In this document: positions 1-11,430 of the stretch, one piece after another
How the letters are laid out: each line of letters opens with the position of its first letter
Numbering within the stretch: the stretch's first letter is position 1
Notes under the pieces: model-generated
Databases searched by the model: none
What the model saw: the letters and a program-made list of their open reading frames with translations, nothing else
Told to the model about the DNA's origin: nothing
Made by a program: the position numbers and the translations under genes
Assembly: GCA_008828725.1 (NCBI GenBank)
Contig: MEHQ01003424.1
Span: forward strand, 84,333 to 148,332
Direction of reading: 5' to 3'
Source: Saccharina japonica
Taxonomy: Eukaryota > Sar > Phaeophyceae > Laminariales > Laminariaceae
DNA: 64,000 nt

Positions 1-104
1 GTCTGGCTCGACAATTGGTTCATTGACTTCCACAAGGCGAGCACGTCGTCTTTTTCTGCCAGAGGCCTAACGTGAACTTGGAGGTTGCATCGCTTTCAGA
101 GCAA

Positions 105-160
105 CGAGCAGTGGAAGTGCTGAACCCTCTGCGCGATAAAAATAACGGCATATGTTTACG
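105..160 (+). repeat. Fragment of tRNA-derived SINE body
   Basis: A short stretch reads AAGTGCTGAACCCTC followed by GCGCGATAAAAAT. The same words occur in the better copies at 4366-4590 and 53740-54003. Only the body is present, with no tRNA-like head. Weak because of its length. Confidence 0.4.
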
Positions 161-3023
161 GGGGGGAGAAGGGGGGGGGGAGGAATGACACGTCTGACTA
201 CGGCTTGTCCGGAAGGCCGCTGAGGGAAAAACCTCCTTCTAATGTTGGAAAAAAAAAAAAACAGATGCAAGTAAGACTTGAGCTGGATGGAAGATAAGAA
301 GAGTGAAGATGAAAAAAAAAGTGAAAAACAATTGATGATCTATCTGCTCCTGTTCGCGGCAAAGGCCAACGTTGAGATACCCCGCCTGACCGACGGGGAA
401 ATAACATATTACAGGTACATATATACGACAAATGGATATACATGAGTACGTACGTAACATTGATGATGTTGTTTCTTGTTGGCGGAACATTTCGTCGAGA
501 ATGGCACAAAGAGTTTTTGAAGATGTGATCGTGTTGCTCGGCCACGTAAAGGGCTCTGAGATTAGCTGAGGGGGGGGCTCTTTTCGCGTTTCGCTTGTCC
601 TTCGGTGAATCTGGAACACCGTGGAGTTTAGCACAACCCAACCCTGCGACCGGCATGACCCCGCGCAGGATGTATAATACGCGTAGCTATCCATGTATTC
701 AATTCCTGCCACTCGTATACATATATATATCATATTGTATGTATCGAGTATGTATCATGTATAATATGTACGGCGTGGTTGTTCAGTAGTACCTCTGGTA
801 TGTACGTAAGTATATACATACTCGTACGAGTATGGGTAGTATACGCGTGTGGCAACAGGTCAAAGTACAACAACACTGGCGTCCTTTGAAAATGGCATTC
901 ACAACTGTTTCGCAGTCTACTATTAATACTACTGCCGTATATATTAACCTATAATCCTGGTATATTGATATGATAAGTATAATACGTACGTACTACTGCT
1001 GTACGTTGTTTTAGTATTTTTGTATTTTTGCCCCCAGGGCGCTCTTTTCGGGGTGTTTGTTTTGTTCAATATGGCACTGGCACCACGACACCCTCGCTCG
1101 CTCACAAGCTGGTCTAAACATACTTCTCCAGCTTCGTCAGTTCGGCACCCTGTACGTACGTACTACTTGGTACTTCGTAGCAGTTGCTGTCGAACCTGTG
1201 TTAGTTAAAAAAACCAGCAAGTAATTATGCGAAAGTGGGATCGTTGGAAACAGACCGCTCGGCGTGCTCCGAACTACTGTAATACGCGTTTACGAGTACT
1301 ACTGTTATACTTTGTGCTCGTACGAAGTATACCATGTATCATATAAAAGACTCTCGGTTTTCCGTGGATCACTGGGCATTTGCCTCTCTGTCCTCTGACT
1401 GCCTGGGATTGATTGCTTGCCTACCCTTTGCCAGCCAGCGACATGATGATCAGCGGCGGACAGTGAACTTGACGGTTGTATACACGTACGCACTGCTCTT
1501 GTATACCTTTTTTAAGGAAACAATGTTCTCACAGCAAAGCTCCATCCACAGTCTGAGAACGGTCGCCTCCGCTGGAGCCATTGTCACGGTATCCATGGCC
1601 ACGTAGTCGGAACGCTGCCTCGCCACGGAGGCCGGGGCTTCTTATCTGCGTGGATTTCTGTCAGCCTGCTTCGTACGCAGACGGGTGAGATCGTGTGCCG
1701 ACGGTTTGCAGGCTCTTTTGCTGCACCCGCGGCCGTAAATATCTTGACACTTGACACTCCTCCCCGCCACACCCGCCCTGTGATGAACGTGGCGGGACGA
1801 TACAAGTTGTGTAAATCCAACTCCGACGTGGGACGTTGTCTTGCGAGCCTCACCATGGCTCAGAGGGGGGGGGGGGTGCGCGTCGAAACATGAAATCGAT
1901 GCCAGCAGTGGCACACAGCAGTATAGCCAAACAGTCCAAGCTGCCGAGACAGCTGTTGTTGTTACCGCACAGATGCCGCAGATGAGGCAAATGCGCAAGA
2001 AGAATGCACAAAAATGAATGCGCAATTCGCAAAATGCGCAAAAATGCGCAAACAGTTTTTTTTTTTTTTCAAGTAAAAAAATTATGTTACTTTTCGCATT
2101 TTGCCAAAAACGCGGCGGAATAAGCCTCCCCTCCCCCGCCCCAGCAGGCACGGCGACAGCACACCAACACAGAACAAGGCCAGGCACAGAGGCACATCTA
2201 CCGCCATCTACCGCTGTAGATACGTAGTAGACGCGAGGAGAGCATCACGGAGAGACAGGAGGAGCCCTTCGACCGTGGCCCTTGTAGATGCCGGGCGTGG
2301 CCATCGCATGTCCGCGACTGCTTTGTTCGATGAGAAATCTATTCGACCATCTCAGCGCTGCCCGTGATACGTGAAAATTCTGCTTTATTTTTGACAAGAG
2401 ATATAGAGCGCACCGGTTACTCTGTGTGTGAGTACTCGTCTTTGGGAACTCGAGATCGTTGGCTGGCGAGTGGAGGCAGGCGTGTGGCCTGCTGGAAGGC
2501 AGCGGCAGCAAGCCGACGGAGCTGGACCGAGCCGAGGCGGGCGGGAAGTTGGCACCCAAGCGAGCGAGCGCACCTCCTATGGCAAGCTTTCAAGAATCTG
2601 ATGTGAGAGTTCGTACCTCGTAGCGTATCTGCGTATGATATGATACGTTCGTCAACTTATGCTGGTGTTTTTTTGTTCTACTATGTCCAATAATGTAAGG
2701 ACCAATTTATATCAATATTAATATTCAAAAAGTGCTTATATTTTCGAACATAGTGGTATAGAAGAAGCACTTTTTGTTGGCGTGGTGAAGGATGCAGGCG
2801 GGCGATGTTTGTTCCATGTCTAATCGATACGTACGGCATCATACTGATCATACTCCCAATTTGTTCATTATTAATGTTATAAATAGTATCATACGGTTGA
2901 ACCCATGTTGTGGCCTGCTGTGGACTGTGGACTGTGGACTGCTGCTGCTGCTGCTGCTGCGCTGCTGCTGCTGTGGACTAAGAGTTTGGCACATATACGC
3001 CGTCAGCCTCTGTGCTGGCCACG

Positions 3024-3061
<38 letters not shown>

Positions 3062-4189
3062 GTGCCATCATCAGATTGCTCGTGGTCAGTGACAGCCAAT
3101 AATGACGGACGATGGCGATGTCAAGCAAGGCCCTCGTTTGTCTTGTGTGGCGCTGCTGGCTTGCTCTCGCTGCTTTCTTCGTGTCGGTCTACTCTCCTCC
3201 TCTCTGCTCTCTACTCTCTGCTCACGTTATGACACGGCCGGTGCTGGACGTGACTTTTCGGTCCTCCTGTGCATACACACATATGTATATTTCGTATGTA
3301 CTTATTCATAAGATACTTCGTGCATATAAATTTGAACGTACACTATTTAATAGACGAGTCCCAATAAAGTGCCGCCATTTATCGTCTCCTATCTCCAATC
3401 ACCATCAACGCGCATCGTTTGGCCTCGTTTGGGACACAAAAGAAAAACTGCAGCAGCAGCAGTGTTGACGTGTTGACACGTTTACACAGCATAATGGTGT
3501 ACGTAGTACGTCGAATGACGTATTTATGTTGTATAATGGGTTTTCTCTGTCCCACAGCAGTCTGTGACCACAGAATTTGTATCTCTAGGATTGGGAATCA
3601 GGACAAACACTGGGTGTACTGACGTAGTTGGGTAGAAATAACGGGTTTCATGTGAAGACAACACACACCTATCATATGATACCACACCCACAGGCATTAT
3701 TAATAAACGCGATTGAGTGCCTATGTACCCACAAACACGAGGGTTACCTACAGCATCAGTCCTACAGACAGAGTAGTACTATTAATACTTGACCTATAAA
3801 ATACCTGCCTATTAATAGACTGTATGGTAGTAATGACGAGATGCTGCTGTGCGTCCGTTGCTGCCGTGCAGAAGGATGGTTGTCTTCGATTCAACAAGCC
3901 CCCCGACTCTGCACAATACCTCACATGTTCACACATATTATATGTGGTCGAATGTACGTACACGAAGATGCTCTGTAGCCGGTTTTTATAGTGACGCATG
4001 TATAATATGTATGTACGTTCCTGATGATAATGAAAAGCGTCAAGTATAAGTATATAGCTTGTATGTACTCGCCGTATAATACTTTGTGCGCACAGAGACA
4101 GACAGAATTGTCACGCCGTGGAAGCCGACGTGCGCTGAGAAGAGTCACATTGTTATACATACGATACATATTATACATACATATGATAC
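161..4189. other. Intergenic DNA without a recognisable gene
   Basis: No open frame here shows coding character, splice context or a known domain. The stretch has many GTACGTAC words, AT-rich dinucleotide runs, short homopolymers and a CTG/CAG microsatellite. A diffuse GCGCAA/AAATGCGC-rich patch lies at about 1985-2100. A palindromic fragment at about 2690-2780 contains GTGCTTATATTTTCG and may be a decayed copy of the MITE at 4190. Confidence 0.5.
2938..3062. repeat. CTG then CAG trinucleotide microsatellites
   Basis: A (CTG)n run at about 2938-2975 is followed by a (CAG)n run at about 3028-3061. The two complementary runs lie 55 bases apart, so a single strand could fold into a hairpin. They create poly-Leu, poly-Ala, poly-Gln and poly-Ser in all six frames, which explains the long open frames here without a gene. 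Confidence 0.85.
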
Positions 4190-4275
4190 ATGCCACTCTG
4201 TCCCGAAATAGAAGCACCGCTTTTCATTGAATATCATAGTATAAAGTGTGCTTATATTTCGGGACGAGTGGTACA
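4190..4275. mobile_element. Small palindromic MITE (TATTTCGGGAC family)
   Basis: The left end reads CCACTCTGTCCCGAAATA and the right end TATATTTCGGGACGAGTGG. These are inverted copies around an AT-rich centre of about 45 bp. Related palindromes occur at 8272-8358, 11593-11679 and 51165-51240. Size and structure fit a non-autonomous DNA transposon. No transposase is present. Confidence 0.65.
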
Positions 4276-4365
4276 ATACAAGTACCTACGAGTACATACT
4301 CGTAGACAGCTAGTGCCAGGTACCTGGTATATTTGTATCGTATCTACCCACTCGTATATACTGTT

Positions 4366-4590
4366 GGGCCGGATGTCGAGGGTTCGATTCTCCCCATGGA
4401 GGTTTTTATTCTCAAATGACACCGACTGTCGAGAGCGCATATTATAGCGTGGGTAAGCAAAATTCGACGAGAGTTGACGAGGGAAGAAAGTGCTGAAATC
4501 TTCTCGCGATAAAAATGCAAGGCAAGAACCGTAGTGGGGGAGGAGGGAGAGGAGCCTACTTTGTGACCCCGGATCTGAGTTACGACTACG
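4366..4590 (+). mobile_element. tRNA-derived SINE, interrupted
   Basis: The left part ends with a B-box-like GGTTCGATTCTCC. The shared body follows (GACGAGGGAAGAAAGTGC, CGCGATAAAAATGCAAGGC, GTGACCCCGGATCTGAG). Other copies on the opposite strand at 15080-15360, 25490-25880, 53740-54003, 54890-55250 and 59645-59945 carry the full tRNA-like head. The copy is cut by the 4594-5036 insertion. Its tail resumes at 5037 with GGAGAAAGACGAAAGTGCG and ends near 5100. Confidence 0.75.
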
Positions 4591-4593
4591 TAC

Positions 4594-5036
4594 CAGCGCT
4601 TAATTAGGTGTTGCGCTGTTGCGCTGGCGCAACATTTGGCCAAAAACGGTTGCGCAACTGCGCCGCCGAGCTAGTTGCGCGCAGCGCACACGCGTTTAGG
4701 CGCGCAACATTTTCGCGCAGGCGCCTAAAAAATTGTGCGCGTTTTTTTTCTCGCCGGGGTCGAGAAAAAAAATTGGGGGTCTTTTTTCTTGATAAATAGT
4801 CGTAATTGGACATCTTTTAGGCTTTTAGGGTACATTCGCCAAAGATCGCCATTTTTTCGCCTTTTTCGCTTTTTTCGCGCGGCGGAGCGGGGTGGGGCGG
4901 GCGGGGCGGGTGGTCGGGGCTTGCGGCGCCTGCGGCGCGCAACACGCGCCTCAGGCGTGTTGCGGTGCGCGCAACACTCCTTGAGTCGCCTGTTGCGCTG
5001 CGCGCAACAGACCCCGACCCACTGATTAATGCCCTG
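4594..5036. mobile_element. Non-autonomous hAT-like element inserted in a SINE
   Basis: A 443-bp insertion splits a SINE copy. It starts CAGCGCTTAATTAGGTG and ends CACTGATTAATGCCCTG, an imperfect inverted pair with CAG...CTG termini. It is flanked by CTACGTAC and CTACGTAG, an 8-bp duplication with one mismatch. CAG/CTG ends and 8-bp duplications are typical of hAT transposons. The interior is rich in GCGCAAC/GTTGCGC hairpins and has no transposase frame. A shorter relative lies at 52383-52582. Confidence 0.65.
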
Positions 5037-5100
5037 CTACGTAGGGAGAAAGACGAAAGTGCGAAGATAATGAATGGGATGAAAAAATAAATAAATACTT

Positions 5101-5815
5101 AGTATACAGACAGACAGTAGTAGTAGTAGCCCCCCCCCAGTAAAGCGGTGGTGTGCCAGAGCAGCAACATGACCGCCTTGTAGAGGGAAGCCGCCTTATT
5201 CTTTCCAGGTGATGAATGCGGTTCCCCAGTGGCGCCAAGGGATTTTGACCGCCTTATATCGGGATGCCGCCTTCCTCAGACCGCCTTATATCGTGGGGGA
5301 CCCCTGCTGTAGTAATATTACAGAGTATAGGCCCGCCAACAAGAAACACTTACGACGTATAATACGTATGTATGTATTGTGGGGTGAGCTTCATATCGTT
5401 ATTTGTTGTTTGTTGCTCAACGCCAGGTCAAGTTCCTATCTCAGGTTTCTTATCCGCCGAGGTGTATCATATCGAAACGCGTCGTTTTTTTTTCTGTCTG
5501 ATATGGCATATTCTTGTTCCTGCCGGGATATGCGGAAAGAGGGGCGCCCCTTTATGCCCTCGAATCCTCCATGCATGGCAGTGAGAGTGCTGGGAGTGGC
5601 ACACTACTGCAAGACCCCCCCTCCCCTGCAGCCACCAGCAGCACACTACCCTGGCAACACGAAATAACTTGGAACGACGAAACACACCGCAGCCAATCCA
5701 GCCACCCCTAGGAGGCAGCTCCTCGTGACAGATACGTGTCTACTGCCTCCCGCTCGGATGGGTTCAGCCGCGAACGCGTCGCTCTCCAGGGCCATCAGCT
5801 CACGGAACCCCCCCC
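5101..5815. other. Intergenic DNA, no gene seen
   Basis: The stretch holds a (TAG)n run and a poly-C tract at about 5118-5138. CCGCCTTAT words are repeated at 5174, 5249 and 5281. No frame has convincing coding character. Confidence 0.45.
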
Positions 5816-6034
5816 CATATGCAAGTCCGCCTCAGAGGCGGTTCTTAGCAGGATGCAGCTCACCTTCCATGCGACTCGCCCAATACCTCACGGCGCTTCG
5901 CGCTTGGTGCAAGCAATGTCTGCCTGGGTGGTGAAAACTCTACTTGCTCCGTCCCGGCATTGTAGGGATGCGGGGGTCTATCGTCATATGACTACGGCCG
6001 TGCCCGACATGAGTACCCCCCCCCCCCCCCCCCC
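5816..6034 (+). mobile_element. Poly-C-tailed retroposon, copy 1
   Basis: Starts near CATATGCAAGTCCGCC and runs through GGCGGTTCTTAGCAGG and CAATACCTCACGGCGC. It ends ACATGAGTAC followed by about 18 C. Other copies lie at 31966-32175 and 32208-32565 (minus) and at 47683-48040 and 50892-51150 (plus). The copies share the 3' end but start at different 5' points, as expected for target-primed retroposition with 5' truncation. No intact frame is conserved. Confidence 0.75.
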
Positions 6035-7892
6035 GCTCTTAGCGGTTGGAACTCTTGAACGTCACATGATATAACCTGCGATACGGTGCACTGCGCCAGA
6101 CAGACCCTGGGGTGGTGCGGTGGAGCTGCTCTTTCCAGCAGCGCCCGAGGCCCTTGCCGTCCCACTCCATTACAGGCGCACCACCGGCGGTGCCAAGGGT
6201 GTCCTTTAGGCGCACGCCGAAGTGCTGAGCCTTTGGAAGATGGTGACACGTGCTGACACGTGCCCGCCCAGGTCCTGCGCGATAACGAAGCTTTGGGTGG
6301 CAGTAGGGGCAAATGAAGCTTTGGAGGTGCGTCCTAGTCGACGCCATTGCGGGTCCGTTATGTTTAAAAGTATATAGTAGTACCGGCCCGTCCATAAGAA
6401 AGTAACTCACAGAAGAAAGTCAGCCTGAAATAATGGGAAAAAATAAGAAAGCTCTCAGCCTAGTGAGTGCTTACGATTTAAGAAAGTTGACGCCAAAAAA
6501 ATATTGTGCACTACGATTAATACTAGGAAAATCGCCCTGTCGGGGATCGAAGTTAGAAAAGTGCAGCATTAGAAAGTGTGCTTTCGTGCGCGCTCAGAAT
6601 AAGAAAGTCAGCCTGAGCCCGATTTAAGGTTTCTATAGAGAGAGGCGGTACTGTATGCGTTGTCACCTACTGACGAAACGGTTCGTGTCCTGTTTAAACA
6701 GAACAGTACTGTTCACGCGTGAGGGCCTGGCGCGGGTTTCTTATTGAGCTCAGCGAAAAGGCGAAAATTTGTATGATTTTCTTATTGAACCTCGTCCCGG
6801 ATGTTGCTCTTTCTTATATTGCTCTTGTCTTATCTAGGTCCCAAAACGAGGTAACTTTCCCCCTAGGCTGATTTATTAAATTCGACCCAAGAATAAGTGT
6901 GCCTTTTGTTATTATTATTATTAAATAGGCTCTTTTTTATTCGCGGGCCTACAAAGTATATAGTGCATTTTTTGTTGGTTGTTTTCCCAGTCGAATCATT
7001 ACTGGTATAAATATGTATGTACGTACGCCAGAATCAGTCATCTCCCTGCTAGGTTTTGGATGCCGATGCTCCCGTGATACCTGGCACTATATTAATACAT
7101 TGGTATTCATATATATGGTGCCCTACTTTCGTAGAGTTACAAAGGTCCCAAGTGATGTGGTAGCTTAACTTTGACCCGCCACCGAGGGCTGCACTTTTCC
7201 TTCTCACACTTAGGGCAAGGAGAGAGCCCGAGTCCACGTTGGGTTAGCAGCGTGGAGGAGAGATAGATCGAGTGAGGTTCGGGCGGGCAAACTAGGCCCG
7301 TCTCGACTTCAAGGAGGCTCGCGTCACGTCATCTAACAATAATAGGATACACTTTGAATACTGCCGTGCCGCCGTGTACGAGTGTGATGATAATAGTGCC
7401 GGTACTCATCGTACCGTATCGTACATACATGCACTGTTTCGTTGCATCCGTCCTGGTGTATAGTATAATACCGGTGTACGATACCAGGCGTGATATGTTC
7501 GTACAGGATATACTATACAGGACGACATTAAACACACCCTGGTTCGGCTTTGAAGCCCTGTCTTCCACTGACTACCGACTCTCACCCATCCCCGACGTAG
7601 CTGCATGTACATATATACTTCAAGTATGTATATGATATGCTCCCAGGTATATATATATATATATGTGTACATGTGTACAAAGTTATCGTAGTGACGTACG
7701 TCGTATTTAGCCAGTGCCTATTCATAGTGACGTACGTAGTGACTAATAATGTGCGACCTTACAGAAGTGAGTATATAGAATGCTAGAATCAAGCCGGACA
7801 TGAAAAGCTCGACCTCTCTCTGTCTGTGCGACTGCCGTGCGGGAGTCACGGCATAGTATCGGCCTACGTACGTATATACCTGGTACAGTACA
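6035..7892. other. Intergenic DNA, no gene seen
   Basis: A near-perfect direct repeat of AAGAAAGTCAGCCTGA at about 6413 and 6602 flanks a roughly 170-bp AT-rich segment with many AAGAAAG words, so it could be an insertion with its duplicated target. The rest has GTAC-rich words, an (AT)n run at about 7650 and no coding signal. Confidence 0.4.
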
Positions 7893-8065
7893 GGGCGCCT
7901 ATTAAGAATAAGAAACGGGAAAGTTGGCCGAGGCGGGGTTTCTTATTTGAGAGAGAGGGTGCTTTCTACACTGTTTTCAAGATAACGACTCTCGAGTTTC
8001 TTGTTTCCCTCTACATATGAGCTTGGCTTTCTTATTATTAGCATGTTTCTTAGTATATACCTGGT
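7893..8065. mobile_element. Palindromic MITE (CCTAATAAGAAAC family), diverged copy
   Basis: Begins with a CCTATTAAGAATAAGAAAC-like end and includes TTTCTTATTTGAGAGAG, TTTCAAGATAACGACTC and TTTCTTGTTTCCCTCTA. It ends with TTTCTTATTATTAGC. The same order is seen in the better copy at 9232-9368 and in 38865-39035. Confidence 0.6.
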
Positions 8066-8109
8066 AGGTGTTCTGTGCTGCATGCATGATACCAGGCACC
8101 ATGAATACC

Positions 8110-9693
8110 ATGACATGATATGTATAAACTCGTCGTATAAAGCCCAAGACGCGAGGGGCTTTAACCTGTCACCCCTGTGAGGACCGGACTCCCGTCTTTG
8201 GCACAAAGTACTATATACATATTATATGTATATACCAGGTACCTGGTTTATGCATGAAAAAAGTAGAGGTATACCACTCTATACCGAAATATATTCGTCG
8301 TTTTCACTTAATATTAATGAAAAAAGGTTCTTATATTTAGGGACAGATCGGTAGATATTTGTTTGTTTTACAGCAGTGCAGTTCTGAAAGCGTAAACTGC
8401 ACCATGCTGACCGATAGATTGATGTCTCGATCAAGCTCGGGCACACTTTATAGCTCATACTTATCATATATACTCCCTACAGTATGCTGTAAGGCTTACT
8501 GCAGTTTGGGTACGTAGGCGATGCCTTTCACGAGTATAATATATAGATAGCCCAGCGGACTATTATAAGTCCTTAACAAATGGCGTCGTCGGCACCACAT
8601 GGGTCGTTGGTCATTGGTCGTGAGTTCGAAACTGACGTCCTCCAAGAACGAAAAACGTTTTTCTAAAGAAACGTGAATTTCCTCAATCTGAAAAACAAAA
8701 CTTCTGGATCTCCAGAAATTCTCCAGAAATTGGAACCGCGTGTTGGTGACACGTGACACGTGACACGCGTCGACCGCAGCGTATACCCAGTCCGTTCCCT
8801 GGGGGGTGGGTGTTTTAAGGTTATAGGGCTAACGGTTGACGGGTTAACCTTTTACCAGCGCGTGTGTTCTTTGCGTTAAACCGTTCTTTCTATATACCCG
8901 TCCACATCCCAACGGACTACTCGTAAGACCTTACCTAACAAATGACACACCGGTACGAGTACTCACTTGTAAATGGTATCATACGAGTACATACAGCAGA
9001 GTGCGTATCATATGTGTATGTGTATGTGCGTACGTCTATAACATGTGTGGGTGATGATCGTCGGTATACCGGTGTTATATAATGTAAGTGCGCAGTTAGG
9101 CTGGCTCGCGAACTGACGGCTGTATGATTTGTATGAAGAAATAGACATGATTAGATAGGGAAGTCGAAACGAGCCGTACCCTACTAAACATATGCTACTA
9201 TTAATACCACTACAGCAGTACAGGACCACCTAATAAGAAACAGGAAATCTGGTCCAGGCTGGATTTCTTATCTGAGAGAGGGTGCTTTCCACACTATTTT
9301 CAAGATAACGACTCCCGACTTTCTTGTTTTCCTCTAAATATCAGCCTGCCTTTCTTATTAGGTGTCCTGTCCTGCACTGCTGTACTACAACTATATACAG
9401 CCACCACCACTACTATATACATGGGCTAACACTAATACATACTGGTACATACTACTTTGTACCAGGTATGTACTTCGAGAAGTCTGTACGTACCTCGAAG
9501 CACAAAGTGTGATGGCTAGTGATGGCAGTATTTTTGTACTTGTGCATATATATACACCACCATGTTATGAATTGATACTTGTGGTAGTAGCTTCGTCGAG
9601 ACGCAACGGTCCCATCGATGATATTATCAGAATACATCAGAAGATCAGAACACCATATTTATTCGTACTAACAACCGATCCCCCCACCCCCCC
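8110..9693. repeat. 1.58-kb direct repeat, left copy
   Basis: Starts at ATGACATGATATG and ends in the C-rich tract after ACAACCGAT. It matches 11431-13014 at a constant offset of 3,321 bp with only scattered substitutions, for example ATTCGTCG against ATGCGCCG near 8290 and 11611. The constant offset means almost no indels, so the duplication is recent. It contains two MITEs and the left part of the 8502-9996 foldback element. Its ends do not look like LTRs (no TG...CA). Confidence 0.9.
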
Positions 9694-9996
9694 TTCCTTC
9701 CCCTGGAACGGACGGGTACACGCGGTATCGACGCGTGCACGTTCACGGCACAACACGCGGTTCCAATTTCTGATGAATTTGGAGACCAGAAGTTTTTTTT
9801 TCCAGATCTTGAGGAAGATTTCACATTTCTTACAAAAAGCGTTTTTGTTCTTGGAGACGTCAAGTATTCGAACTCACGACCAAGACCAAGACCCATGTGG
9901 CTGCCGACGACGCCATTTGTTAAGGTTTTACTTATAATAGTCCGTGGGCTACTGGTATATTATACGTGATAGGCATCCGCCTACTACTCCAAACTG
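8502..9996. mobile_element. Large foldback element with about 300-bp inverted ends
   Basis: The left arm (8502-8803) starts CAGTTTGGGTACGTAGGC. The right arm (9700-9996), read in reverse complement, starts CAGTTTGGAGTAGTAGGC. Both then carry ACAAATGGCGTCGTCGGC, a B-box-like GAGTTCGAA and GGAACCGCGTGTTG. The two arms are imperfect inverted copies with about 0.9 kb between them. The arms look tRNA-like, so this could be two head-to-head SINEs and not one transposon. The right arm is absent from the duplicate at 11431-13014. Confidence 0.6.
9232..9368. mobile_element. Palindromic MITE (CCTAATAAGAAAC family)
   Basis: Left end GGACCACCTAATAAGAAAC and right end CTTTCTTATTAGGTGTCC form an inverted pair around a centre with TTTCAAGATAACGACTC. 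An identical copy lies in the duplicated segment at 12553-12689, and diverged copies lie at 7893-8065 and 38865-39035. It is non-coding and about 137 bp long. Confidence 0.7.
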
Positions 9997-10011
9997 ATAA
10001 GCCTCGTGACA

Positions 10012-10140
10012 TACCTGGTAAGGATTACCCTGGGTTGGGTAATCGATCTATCTTTTACCCCTACTTTTATAGCTCAGTAGGTGAGCAACACCTTCACATT
10101 TGATTGACGTCGTCGAGGACACGGATTCGAATCTCACTTT
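10012..10140 (+). mobile_element. tRNA-like SINE family 2
   Basis: AGGATTACCCTGGGTTGGGT and TCTTTTACCCCTA lead into an A-box-like TAGCTCAGTAGGTGAGC and then a B-box-like GGATTCGAATCTC, spaced as in tRNA genes. The cloverleaf is not closed, so it is not a functional tRNA. Decayed copies with the same leader occur at about 11300, 21438-21560 and 24346-24468, and in reverse at about 21870. Confidence 0.6.
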
Positions 10141-10242
10141 GAACGTTTCCTTTATAGAAGCGCTTGTGCATGCGTCCCTAAAAACGTATAATACAGTACA
10201 ACACGGAAGAAAGCACCCCCCCCTTGGATAAGACCCCCCCCA

Positions 10243-10310
10243 CACATAAGCACACCCGGTGATACATATTTTTTATTAATCATTTGTTTTCCGTCACTTT
10301 ATCACCGGGG
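10243..10310. mobile_element. Tiny palindrome with CCCGGTGATA ends
   Basis: CACACCCGGTGATACA at the left pairs with TTATCACCGGGGG at the right over about 40 bp of AT-rich DNA. A second copy with a different centre lies at 11015-11065. This fits a very short MITE, or a pair of ends left after internal deletion. Confidence 0.5.
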
Positions 10311-11014
10311 GTACGTTAGATAACACACCCACCCCCTACGTATGTGCGCCTGAAAACAGTGTCCAACTCCACAATGAGGGAGCAAGGACAACAAATGGAG
10401 TATTGTGGATAAAGCGTAGCGGGAAGTAGACATAGAAGGAAGTTAGACTTTGCGCATAGGTTTCCTTTGTTTCCGTGGTTTTCTGCTTTGGGGAATGTTA
10501 TGACTGGTCAACGTTGAAGCTCATGCTGCACACTGTCGGATGGCAAAAATAATAACAATTAAAATTATCACACCACCTGGTGGATGGATATCATTCATAA
10601 TTCACAATCAACCCGCACCGGTATGGACACCAGCACGGAGGCAACTGCTGCGCCCCCTCACAGTGGGCCGAACGAGTCTGCGGCTTCGAACCCACCTGTA
10701 GCTGCTGCTGCCGCGCCTCGGACGACGATCGTATCGTTTTTCTCTGGGACCAGCGCGCTTGCCGGTACTGGCACTAACGTTATCACGTCTCCTACGTACG
10801 TCCGCCGTGTCCCAAGATACTGTTATCACACCCTCTCGTTACCACCCCCCCTAAAGCTGGCCGGGGTCTATTAACTCTCCATATCAACCAATAATGCCGT
10901 TAGCACACCCCCTCGTTGTCACCCCCCCTCATTACCACCCCCCCTAGGTGCAGGGCTCTCGTGCATGGTGTTTATCACAGGGGATGCGTTGGGTAGCACA
11001 CCCCCCCCACAACA

Positions 11015-11065
11015 GCACACCCGGTGATAATATTTTTAAAAGCCAAAATGTTATCACCGGGGTTT
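11015..11065. mobile_element. Tiny palindrome with CCCGGTGATA ends, copy 2
   Basis: CACACCCGGTGATAATA pairs with TGTTATCACCGGGG. It has the same ends as 10243-10310 and a shorter centre. Confidence 0.5.
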
Positions 11066-11194
11066 GCTTTCTTCCGTGTTATACGGCATGTCTCCCTGGT
11101 TCCCCAGGTAGTGAAACGAAGCGGGTAGTAGGTCAACGTACGGCCGTATACGGTATACCGACACCGACGTCCCAAAGATCCCGCCGTTCAGAGG

Positions 11195-11300
11195 GGGGAT
11201 CGGGGGGGGCGTACTCATTTGTTGCTTGCCTTAGTCATTTGACCATTGACCAGAGGGGGGGGGCGAGACGGCAGTGGGGGGGGGGGGGGGGGGGGGGGGC
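11195..11300 (-). mobile_element. LINE 3'-end fragment with C tail (minus strand) and poly-G tracts
   Basis: Reads GGGGGGGCGTACTCATTTG and then TTGCTTGCCTTAGTCATTTG. This is the reverse complement of the LINE 3' module that ends ATGAGTAC(C)n at 21387 and 24295. Only about 60 bp of the element is kept. A second G run of more than 20 bases follows at about 11276-11300. Confidence 0.6.
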
Positions 11301-11430
11301 GTTACAGGGATTACCCTGGGCTGGGTACTCGATCGATCCTTATCATGTTCCCCCTATAACTCAGTATCATATATATAATATATACATAGGTATATAACAC
11401 CTATAGACATAATACTTACATACCCGGTGT

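Noticed and set aside
10584..10874. Frame starting MDTSTEATAAPPHSG as a gene start
   Set aside because: Ala/Pro/Thr-rich and plausible as an N-terminus, but there is no clear donor, partner exon or domain, and it lies among tiny palindromes and C runs.
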